Origin: Anarhynchus alexandrinus | Taxonomy: Eukaryota; Chordata; Aves; Charadriiformes; Charadriidae | Assembly (NCBI GenBank): GCA_008711295.1 | Contig: VUYV01000146.1 | Span: 2,193,086 to 2,257,085, forward strand | DNA length: 64,000 nucleotides | Reading direction: 5' to 3' | Part shown: positions 34,938 to 46,900 of the stretch, piece by piece | How the letters are laid out: each line of letters starts with the position of its first letter | Position numbering within the stretch: the first letter of the stretch is position 1 | Made by a program: the position numbers and the translations under genes | Notes under the pieces: generated by a model | Told to the model about the DNA's origin: nothing | Seen by the model: the letters and a program-made list of their open reading frames with translations, nothing else | Databases searched by the model: none

Positions 34938-37900
34938 ATGGGAGTTCTTAAAATGGGAGCATACCAGTTCGGCTCCCTCGGACAGCGTCTTGTGAGCGCA
35001 TGGTTATTCATGGCAAGAGATCAAGCTTTTCGTTCATCCAAGCATTCATAAGGAGATTTTTAAGGGCAATACTTAGCATCACTTGTCATCATCATGGCTG
35101 CCTGCATCTACCACTTACACAACATCTTTATATAGAGGGTGAGCAAGAAGACTTTTATACGTTGCAGGCCATGCTTTCGATTGCTTAGAGAAACAGAAGT
35201 TAACATAATAACTGCTGACTGTGTTGTTCCATGCTCTGTTGCTGTTAAGTTAGGGTCCCATTGCATTATTTCCATAGCAATCATTCAGTACGTAGTACAC
35301 AGGATAGATGGTTGCACACAGCGTGGATTAGTTTGTGACTTTTTTTTCTATTCAGCTCATGCTGTTGGACTTTATTTACTGAACGCTCTTTGCAGTGTTG
35401 CTGCTGCTTACACAAGGTTTAGTCTACCTGAAACTTTCTCTGGCTCACAGTTTATCCAGGTACTTCAAATTGCTTTTTCTTTTTGCTTTTCTTTTTCCAA
35501 ACGCATAGCAAGCACACACCCATCTTAGCTGAAGCCATAGCAAGCACACATTCATTTTAGCTGAAGCAAAATTCTTTTGCTAAATTACTTATTACACTGG
35601 GGAATGGCGCTGAGCAATACTTGTTTTAGATTTGAGAAGTTCGGGCCGCGGTTAGGTCAGGTACCAAAGTACTTTATTAGGTGAGATAGTTAAGGCCAGG
35701 GTTCTGCAGAAAGAAACTGCGCTCTATCAGAAAGAATCATAGAATCATAGAACGGTTTAGGTTGGAAAGGACCTTGAAGATCATCGAGTTCCAACCCCCC
35801 TGCTATAGGCAGGGTGACCTCCCAAGGCCAAGAAGAAGAGAGATGGTGGGGCTTGGAGTTCCAAAGTTCTGCTTCATTACATCACAAGTGATGAGCACAT
35901 CAGAATTCAGAGAGGATGCATGGGTATGGGAGGGGACTCAGAAGGGCAGACAGGATCTAAAAGAGAAGGGTTATAAATCTGGAATTTAAAAAGCCCTGTG
36001 AGTTCAACAGTAGACTTATATAGAGCTAAGATGTGTACACCATGAGGTCTGAGTGACAGACACTTTGGTCTCTTTTGTTGATGATAAAACAAAATTGGCC
36101 ACTGTTGATAGCTGTGAATCTCCTCATTGCTGAATGGGACCATTTAAAAAGAATGAAATGATACCTGAAGGGTTATTGTGTTTATTTAGCAGAACTGAAG
36201 TAGTCAGCATCACGTAAACATGATTTCTTTACTGTTGCTCATAGAGACAATATAAACTGTCCTTCCCATTTCTCATGAATGAAGAACAGAAAGAATCAGA
36301 TACTGATGTTCCCAAAGAAGTTCTGCGCAAACAACACTCAAGTGGTCATTCATAGCACGATAGTGTCATCTTCTCACCACCAGTAACTGAAGGCAATATT
36401 GATGATAGGTGCAATTAGAGAGGCTCTGCAGAGGAAATGAAGATGCCTAACCATCTTCACAGCTTGTCAACGTGACAGCACCATGGTCTCTGGTGGTCTC
36501 AGCTTTATACCAGAAAAGTTTATTAACTATAGTTGTGAAAGAAACTTGTATTAATCCAGCACCATAGTTTTACTTCCACACACTTCTCAGAGAGTTCTTG
36601 CATAAACAAATGCTTAAAAGACTGGATGACGTTTGAGATGTCAATGGATTTAGTGTTTGAAGCATCCTAATGCTTCGTCCCACTTGGGACAAACTTAAGG
36701 CTGATTTTCATCATTAGTTTATTAATTGGAGAAATTATTATTGACTGTCATTACTCATGAATAATACCACTTTATTTTTTTTTTACATTGGTGAAGAACT
36801 TTGAGTATGAAGGTCTATTTTGTTAAAAAAATGTGTAGGTGCTGAAAGAAAGCAGTACAGAAGTACTACCATTTACGTAAAATCAAGATATCAGCTAGCA
36901 TAATGAAGCAGCTGGAAATACCTGCTGCTAGCCAGAAACAGCAGTCAGAGGACAGAATATCATATTATGAGTGAATCAAAAAATCTGCATGTTAGACTTT
37001 GGTCTTTTCAGGAGCCTGGTTGACAGAGACTCTTGGGAGGCAGTCCTGAAGTGCAAAGGAGTCAAAGAAGGCTGGTCGTTTTTCAAGAAGGAAGTCTTAA
37101 AGGTGCAGGAGCAGGCCGTCCCCACATGCCAAAAAACGAGCCTTCATGGATAAAGACCGACCTGGCTGATCAGAGAGCTATGGTTGCAACTTAGGTAAAA
37201 AAGGAGAGTTTATGGCCTTTGGAAGAAAAGGCAGACCAGTCATGAGGAATACAAAGATGTAGTGAGGCTATGTAGGGAGAAAATTAGAAGGGCCAAAGCC
37301 CAACTAGAACTTAATCTGGCTTTTGATGTTAAGGACAATAAAAAATATTTCTATAAATACGATAGATGTTTCCATAAATGCAATAAAAGGAGGACTAAGG
37401 ATAATCTCCATCCTTTATTAAACAGGGGGGGGAAACGTAGTGACCAAGGATAAGGAAAAAGCTGAGGTACTTAATGCCATCTTTGCCTCAGTCTTTAACA
37501 GTAAGACCAGTTGTTCCCTGAGTATCCAGCCCCCTGGGCTAGTAGACAGGGGTGGGGAGCAGAATGAAGCCCCCCATAATCCAAAGGGGAAATGGTGAGG
37601 GACCTGCTATGGCACTTAGACACACACAAGTCCATGGGGTTGGGTGGGATCCACCTGAGGGTGCTGGTGGAAGTGCTCACCAAGCCACTTTCCATCATTT
37701 ATCAGCAGTCCTGGCTAACCGGGGAGGTCCCAGTTGACTGGAGGTTAGCAAATGTGATGCCCATCCACAAGAAGGGCCAGAAGGAGGATTTGGGGAACTA
37801 CAGGCCTGTTAGTCTAACTTCAGTGCTGAGGAAGGATATGGAGCAGATCATCCTGAGTGCCATTATGTGGCATATGATGAACAGCATATGATGGATGAAG

Positions 37901-40900
37901 GAAAGGCTGTGAATGTTGTTTGCCTGGACTTTAGTAAAGCCTTTGACACTGTTTCCCACAGCATTCTCATGGAGAAACTGGCTGCTCGTGGCTTGGATGG
38001 GCTTACGCTTCACATGCAAGTCTAGAACATTTTGTTCTAAGACTGCACAGAAGTAACTCATAAAGAACATTGGTTATTCATGTATCAGTTTTTCATGCAA
38101 TGAAAATTTAGCTTTCTTTTCTGATTGCTACAGAAAAAAAATGCTAAGTTTGATGCTGTCTTTCGAGATTCATAGGAATTGGTATGCACAAAAAAAAGTA
38201 CTCTTCTCTTTTCAGTGGTCAAGTCTGAGTGGTAGCTCTCTTATGTGAAGTTCAGGACTGAGATATTTCATTCAAATCTTATTAAGTTTAATTTACAATT
38301 GCTGGATAATACAAGTTAATAAGTTGTGGATTAGTCAGCAGCTTCAGAAGAAAGTATCTCAATCTTCAGTTTTTCCCTACTAACCTCATCAAAACTAGTG
38401 TCTTATTTCTAGCACTAAATTCAAAACGAGGGCTTTTTCACTTGTGTAGATTGAGAAATTTGCAGGAGTAAAGCCAGATTCAGGACCAATATCTTTAACA
38501 AGAGCAATGAAGTTTTGTTTTCTGTTTTCTGTCAGTGAATTGAACTAACAAATTGGTAATTTCATGGGAATTTACTTATTTGATAGATCCCTGCACTTAA
38601 ATTTAATGATGAAATCATCATGGCAATCCTTTTTGATTGTGTTTAAAGCCTTTCTCTCATCTTGTTTACTTCAAAATGTTTTTTTAGTTTTGCGAAAGTT
38701 TTTTAAACAAAAGCATTCATACATTACAATTTTTACTTTTTTTTTTCCTGACAAATAGAGCCAAAGTATGATCATCTGAACAGGCATTAATTTCTAAGTT
38801 TGTGATCCATTTATCTTCGCCTGCAAAGATGGGATCTAATATAAAATTTCCTCCCATTGGACACATTTTTTGCAGTATGAAATTGTCATTCATAATAGAG
38901 ACAGCTGTAAAATCAATTCAGAGAGCAAGCTGGTATAAGTCTTCGGGAAAGTATACTTTTAGCATCTGTAGTATGCTGTGTCAAGGATTTCCATAGTTTA
39001 ACTGAATATTATGTAAAAAACTATTTTTGTTTGTTTCTTTGTTTGTTTTGAAATGGTTACTCAGCAACTTTATTTGATGTCCTCAGTTCTTATATCACAA
39101 GGCAAAGCAAACAGTCCTTCATGTAACTCAAGTTCTGATAGGCTTTTATAAAAATATGTTGGTCACCTCTCTTCTTTCAGAGTTCCTGCATGTTCTTGCA
39201 TGTATTACTTACCTTTGTTTCTCCATTATAGCCTTCTCTGAATCTTTCTGATTGTGCCAGATCCATTTTTTAGACTGCTGAAGAACAACTTACACCATAT
39301 AAGATGCAGGCATGTGATGGGTTTACACAGTGTCTTAGTGATATTTTTTTTCTCTGTTTACTACCATCAAATATAATTTCAAATAATTAATAGATTCAAA
39401 AATATTTTGGGGATGAGGGAATGGATGACACACAATGTCATTCCTCCAGGAAACTAAGTTCAAATGACTTAAGAGAGTCATCTTAAAATTTCCATAAAGG
39501 ATGCTTTTTTATCTGTTGCAGCAATGTTTCAAACTGTAGTACAGGTAGTTTTGGATGTCTGCAAACTCATGTTGGAGGTATATGAGAAAAAACCCTTTGA
39601 TGGCAGACCACCCATTCATTTATCTATTTTACAGATTGTCATTACTCTGACATTGAATGAAGCAATAAAGTTGAATTTCCTTCAAAATGCAGGTAATTTG
39701 TTTTATCATAACTAGGTTTTTTATTGGTAGCTGCCAAAGTTCATAAACTGTGAATCATTTAGGATTCAAAGGACAGAAGTTATTTCTGTCTTTGTGTAAA
39801 ACAATACATATGTCTAGTGTCATCTTTTTGTCACTGAACAACTCAGGTTTCACTCCTGCTCCTTAATATTTTGTATAATTCCTATATTATCTAATGCAAC
39901 AGGATATACTAAGGCTTAATAAAAAAAAACAATTAAATGATAGCCCTACAGTTTACAAAGCTGACACTGTTCTCTTCAGTGGTCTTAGTTTCTGCTGATT
40001 ATTTTATCACCTGGAATCCCATGGTTTATGTTAGAGCACTTCCTCCTGCCTAGATTGCTCTTTGGGATTCACTTCCTACCATTCACTTCAGAGTTGTCAT
40101 TTTGGCACAACAGCATTTCTTAGCCTTAGTCCATGGGACACCACACGCATGCCATAGGAAGACTGAAAGCTGGATGCAAATTTTGGTACTAAGGCTTCAA
40201 ACAGATAAAACTCAGAATATACTTTCTCTTGCAATCTCCCTTGAAAAATTCAGCTCTGAAGCCTGTACACTATCAAAGAAGATCACTATGTCCACCCTCT
40301 AACAATTACACATAGCTCATTCAAAGACAGGGGACCCACATTTGAGCTAAAATGCAGTTCCTGGGTCCATCGGCAGAAGGCACATTCAGAGGTTTCAACT
40401 CTCAGAGCAGTCAAATCCTACTTGTGCCCTTGGGGCTTTGACAGCAGCCTTCCCTTACCCTCCTGCCTCAGTCTCACATAGATAAGTAATACAGGGCTTT
40501 TCCATGGCCTCTGCAAGTGGGTTCCTATACTGTTGTCCTGGTTCCGGCAGGGATGGGGTTAATTTCCGCAGGGATGTGGCAGGTGACACAGGTATTGTAT
40601 GCCATGTGAGCCATGCCCCGGCTATAGGGGGGAGCTGGCCGGGGGAGGGGGCAGGAAGTCACTGCTCAAAGCGGGCTGGGGTGGTCCGGTCTGCTCGGTC
40701 TGTGAGCGGTGACAGAGTAAACGTGTTTTATATATTCCTCTATCACTATTATTGTTGTTGTTTTCCTATTTCCTTCGCTGTTCTGTTAAACTGCCTTTAT
40801 CTCAACCCACGAGTTTTGCCTTTTTCTCCCGATTTTCCCCACGGCTGTGGGGGTTGAGCAAGTGGCCATGTGGTTCTTTGTTGCCGGCTGAGGCCAAACC

Positions 40901-43900
40901 ACGACAACTGTTTTATTGATGGTATGTTTGGCATGTCCTAGGTATGGTGTGTAACAGAGTGTATGTTTGTTTGATCCCAGAGCATGCCAAGAGGACTGTT
41001 TTAAAGGGTACTTGCCAAAACAGCACACACTTCTCTACATTGCTACCTCAGTCCTATCCCAATAGCTATCCAATAGTTATCCAAGACATGTTTTGAACAA
41101 CGTTGGCTAATACAGTCCCAAAGCATTGGACAAGCACTTAAACATCTGGGATGATCATATGCCCTGTTTACTCCTATAGAAGATGATTATACTGTCTCTT
41201 GCATCTAGATGTTACTGGAGTGGATTACTTAAGAGGAAGAAGCAATAAGGTTCAGTGGATCCTCTCTGTCGTTTGTTGACCTTGGCTGGCCCACGAAGCT
41301 GTGCTATCACTCCTCCTCCTCAACAGGACAGGGGGATAACATACGACAAACAGCTTGTGTGTCAAGAAAAGGACAATACTCAGCAATTACCATCACAGGC
41401 AAAACAAACTCAACTTGTGGAATTTAATTTAATTTATTTCCAATTAAACAGAGCAGGATAATGAGAAATAAGAACAAATCTAGAAACACCTTCACTCATC
41501 TTTCCCTTCTTCCCAGGCTCAACTTCATTCTAACTTCTCTACCTCCTCCCCCGAGTGGCACAGGGTGTTGGAGAATGGAGATTGCGGGTCAGTTCATAAC
41601 ACATTGTGACTGCTGCTCCTTCTTCCTCATGCTCCTCCCCTGCTCCACCGTGGGGTCCCACCCTCTGTAGGCAGTCCTTCATGAACTTCTCCAATGTGGG
41701 TCCTTCCCACAGGCTGCAGTTCTTCATTAACTGCTCCAGCACGGGTCCTTTCCAGAAGGTCACCAGTCCTTCAGGAATGGACTACTCCAGTGTGGATCAC
41801 CCATGGGGTCACAGGTCCTGCCAGAAAACTTGCTCCAGTGTGGGCCCTCCATGGTCTGCAGCTTCCTTCAGGGCACATCCACCTGCTACAGTGTGGGGTC
41901 CTTCACAGGCTGCAGGGTGGATATATGCTCTAATGTGGACATCCATGGGTTGCAGGGGCACAACCTGCGTCACCATGGTCTTCACCACAGGCTGCAGGGG
42001 AATCTTTGCTTCGGTGCCTGGAGCACCTCCTGCCCCTCCTTCTCCACTGACCTTGCTGTCTGCATAGTTGTTTCTCTCACATATTCTCACTTCTCTCTAT
42101 CACAGCTGCTGTGCAGCACTTTCTACTCTTCTTAAATATGTTATCACAGTGGCACCACCCTGGGCTCAGCTTTGGCCAGCACTGGGTCTGTCTTGGAGCC
42201 AGCTGGAACCGGCTCTGTGAGACATGGGGGCAGCTCATTGGTCTCTTCTCACAGAAGCCATCCTCTCAGCCCCCCCACCCCAAACCACGCAAACTCAAGA
42301 CACTATGATAGGTATCACTGAATGCCAATTGTACATAATAAGCATTATTATAACTTAGCTATAACAGGACTGAAACAAATCCCAAGTTCTAAGTACAAAA
42401 CAACTGCAATTCAAAACACTGACTAAATCAATCCACTTTTAATGTTTATTTCCTTGCTATTGCTGAAAAGATTTGTAGCGTAGTCAATACATAGTCATTG
42501 GCATCAGAGCACTGGCTGTGAATACTGAAACAAAACCAAGATTCCAACTATGAAATCAATTATCTTTCAAAACACTTACTAAATAAATAATTTTGTGTCT
42601 TATATAACACAGTTTGAATATTTAATTTCTATTTTCTTAACAGCATTTATAAAAGAATCAGGGCTTCCTTGCCTACTAATGAAAGTATTTGACCCAGGAA
42701 TAATATGTAACTGAAGCCTTATTGTGTGAAAAATTTCTGTTTGCCAATAGAATTTGAACTGACTGAGTCTATAAAAACCAATAATATGCTAGTTGAAAAC
42801 ATTCTAATTATTTGAAATGTTCCACTTTTGAGCTATTCCTCCAGAAAACTACAAAGCAGAAGTGTAACATGCAAGGACCAATATCCACTGAAATAAGCAG
42901 GAGTCTTTCATTAAGTTCATTTTGATGAAACCCTAAAACTACCTAGGAAGAAGGTACGGGTGACACAGCATATTGAAATAGTTTCTACTTCCTTGCACAG
43001 AACCCAAGACAGGAGCAGTTCTAGATTAGATAGTGCTGACCATGCTATTTCTCATACAAGCCAGGATGCTGTTGGCCTTCTCAGCCACCTGGGCACACTG
43101 CTGTCTCATATTCAGCCGGCTCTCAACCAACACCCCCAGGTCCTTTTCTGCCAGGCAGCTTTCCAGCCACTCTTCCGCAAGCCTGTAGCGCTGCATGAGG
43201 TTGTTGTGACCCAGGTGCAGGACCCAGCACTTCTTAAATCTCTATTTTAGAATAAGCACAAGGTTCATACTATCATTAGAAATGCATCCTTTATAAGAGG
43301 GGGTTAGGATTTCTGTAAATTTCTGCTGTGGCCTTCCAGTCACAAACTCCTAACACTTGTGAGATTTTCAGTGTAATTGAGATAGTCTTTAGGGAAAAGT
43401 AGTTGCTTAAAACTCTGCTGCTTGCAGACAATATAAGGAAACAAATATTTTTGTAGGATGAGGGGGTGTAACTCTTACATAAAAGCTTTTTCCAGGCTAA
43501 AACTAATGACATTAGTTAAGAACAAAAAATTTACACTCTTACTCTATTTTTAATGTTAAGATAATGCATTCCAAGCCCTAAGGAAAAAATATCAGCACAC
43601 CCAAAAAGTTGTGTAGGCTCACAGCATTTGGACTTCACACCCAGTTTTTGTCTCTGTTCTACATGCTATGTAGAGAATAGAGAAAAAGCCAGTCTTCTTA
43701 TCTGCCTCCTTCCGAAGAAGGGAAGTCTTTCAAAAGTCTAAGAGTGAATGGGTTTGGGAACAATGTCAGGGAACAGCAAGGCCCAGTTGCTCCCCAGGGG
43801 ACAGGAGCCAGGGGCTGAGCATGATAACAAGACTGGCAGGGCAGGGTCCTTACCAGCCAAGCAAGCAGGGCAGACACAGGGTTGGCAACTGGGTTCAGCC

Positions 43901-46900
43901 AAGAGTCCAGACCATGGTGATGAGGCAGGTCTGAAGTCAAGCTGGGAAAACAAGTCTACAGGCCAGGGTCCAGATCAATGAACTCCATGGCCAGGCACAG
44001 GCATGGCTGTGACAGAGCTGGAGACTGGTACTCCTGCGACATTGCTTGGGCAGGAAACAAATTGCCCAGGCCTGAGATTAAAAATGTATCCTTGCATCCA
44101 GCTCAGTCAGTCCCACCATGAAGAGAATGTGAGAGTGATTGGCAATGATAGATTCATCTGTCTTAAGGAGATTTCTTCTGTTTTGGTACCAAGTCCTGTC
44201 TGGGGTATCAAATGGTAACCATCTGGACCTATTCCTTTTCCAGAACAGGGAACAATGTTTTAAATTGTGTCATCTACATTTGTCATTTGTTCCACGTCCC
44301 AGAAGAAGGGAAGGTGGCTCTAAACACACAAGTAAAATAACACAAAGTCATAACTGCTTAATCAGAACTTTTGCCTGGACAGTGTAAAGCTATATTTGGT
44401 ATTTTCACCTTTAGTTAATTGATTGATAATCCTATAATTCTGTTGTTTATTGTTCATCTCCAGGTAACTTTACCTTCAGAGAGGCTGAGCAGCTATAGTT
44501 TTGTTGCCAGGCAGCTTCTCTTTAAAAATCTTGTCTGATGTGCCTTTCAGGTGTTTTGGATGACTTTGAAAACATATTAATGTAATTATGCACACATTTA
44601 TCATGCAGCAAATCCCAGCAAAGTCCATGAAAGTAAAATTCATGTAACTGAGAGTACAATTTGTTTATTTTAACCAAGTATACATACAACTGTCAATTAT
44701 TTAAAAAATCATTTTATAAAATATATCTGCAAAGGAAATTTTAGTCACAGGTAAAAATAAATATTACTTGATTGACCTTGAGTAAGGTCAATTATTCAAA
44801 ATATGAATAGTTTTCCCTTCTTGCAGATGCTTTGGTTTGACATTCCAGAACTTCAACAAGGATAACTCTGTTGCAGTCAGCAATGAAGTATTCTTGTTGT
44901 CAGCTTTGACGCTTTTGGCATATGGCATTTGAAAGCTCTTACTTTCTCAGTCTACTAGCTTGCATGTAATCTTTTTCAAATTCTTATTACAGAGGAGTAA
45001 AAACTATATTGTCCTTCTGCCTCCAAATTATCAGCAGCATGAATTGCTTATGTAAATTTTATCTCTCACCCAACACAAGGATCATTGATACAGTTACCAG
45101 ACCCATATTTTTTCATATTCCCATGACTAGTTCATAATAGTCATGCCAGTCACAATCTGTCAACAAGGAGTAGGGAAGTTACTGCTTAGCACAGTGATCA
45201 GACCTGATCAACAAGGTGATCTGGGAATATTTTCTTGAGCAGCATTATGTTAAAATTTATTTGGGGCAGTGGCTAATGACATCCCTGCTCATGCTTCATG
45301 CTTCAGTGACATATTACTGCTTCCAAGTCACCATACAGTACTTAATTTTATTACTAACCTCTTGATAAGGTGATGAAGACAATGCCATTGAGAGATATAT
45401 TGGTGGTAGTTTATGACACCACCATGTATTCATAATTTATATAGAAATTAGGAACATGGGAGCTAGAAGAAATCTGTTGAATCATTGAGTCAAGCATCTT
45501 TCAGTCACATGTAATCCTTTACAGCAATTATCAGCTGTTCAGATTTCTTATTCTGTCTATGTTTATGGGGAGCTGGTCCAGAATGTCACTTCCTGATTGT
45601 TAGAAGCCCATTTTTAATTTCCAATTTAAATTTAATTGTAGCAAATTTATATCTTTTTGTTCTTCTGCTAATTCTTCTATTACCTTAAATAGTTCTCCTC
45701 AATTTCAGCTGTGTATCCCTATGCTGTATTTGCAAAGAAAAAAACCCAAACCCTATCTTAGCTTCTCTTGACCCTGTCCTGTTTTGTTTTGGCCTCTGAT
45801 AGTCTAAGCAATCTGAGCTGGTTTTGCTTTATCTCTTAGGGGAAATCTTTTATTCCCTGAATTGTGGATCACATTTTCTTAAACATAGGTGACCAGGGAT
45901 GTACATGAATTAAATTCCAGATGAGGAAATTCTAAATGAGTTTTACTTGTGCTTTGGATAACGGTAACTCCATTTTTTTCACTTGGCAGGCAGGTCATCT
46001 CCTCTTGCAGCTGAAGATCCTACTTGCTACCTTCTTCTTGAGTTTAAAACATTGTGACTGGTTTGTAACTATTTGCATAGCCTGAATATTGAGCCATCAC
46101 CTTTCCCTGAGATGCTATCACTTCATTCTCTATGTTATCCAAGTAGTTCTGTATGCTGTTGCAGTTCCCCCTGGAGAATGCTCAGTGTTCTCAGAAAATT
46201 CTATTATCATGGACTTAATCTGATGTCAAAATCATTAATAAAAATAAGAAATATTTTTGGACTGATATATATTGGACTAATTTTTAAGGATTTATATAAA
46301 TTAAGTTCCTTGGCCTGATATCCCTCTCACTTGTTTTTTTTTTCCCTTTAACCTTACGCCCCTACAGTTCTTGTACCAATACGAATTTTCTCTAGTATAA
46401 CTAATACTTTGCAAATATTAAACTCTTTCAAAGGTTTTACTGGCATCCAAATATCTTACCTAATGCTGAACAAAAACATCACATGAGTAATAATACTCCA
46501 TGGAGATGTGCCACTTCCACCTATCCCAGCTGTGGTGATATGCAGAGGTACTTCCTATGCAGAATTTCTATGCAGTCTTTCACTGGAATCTCTTATTTCA
46601 GCTGCTCTTGCTGATTTCAGATTATTATGGTGTTCCCCTATTGACAGTGTAATGTACAAGGTCTCTGAAGTACTTCACATCTCCAGAATGCAAACTCAGA
46701 CAAATAGGATCCCAGTCTTACTAAAGAGACAACACTTTGGGATGGAAGTGCAATCTTCATTTTTTCTTGCTTCCCAGTACCCTGGGATGCAATAATGCTA
46801 AGGAAACAAATCATTTAAGACAAACTTGAATCAGCTATTTTATTTAGACATTAGCAGGCAAGGGTATAACAATTTTTTTATTATAAATAATAATACAGCA

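Noticed and set aside
34060..35051. Numerous overlapping 60-154-codon frames in the first CpG island
   Set aside because: GC-rich DNA lacks stop codons; the frames are rich in A, R, P and G and, apart from ICE1 exon 1, show no family motifs.
41606..42135. Overlapping 153- and 110-codon plus-strand frames
   Set aside because: They translate the imperfect tandem array in more than one frame, a typical repeat artefact.
44110..44217. Exon-like segment after 'cttgcatccag' reading [20 protein letters not shown] with donor AAATG/gtaacc
   Set aside because: It needs entry phase 0 and exits at phase 2. It cannot sit between candidate exons C and E, and joining it to 44,827 creates a TGA.
44827..44886. 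Exon-like segment after 'cccttcttgcag' reading [20 protein letters not shown]
   Set aside because: Phase 2 entry is incompatible with every neighbouring candidate, and the donor gtattc is weak.
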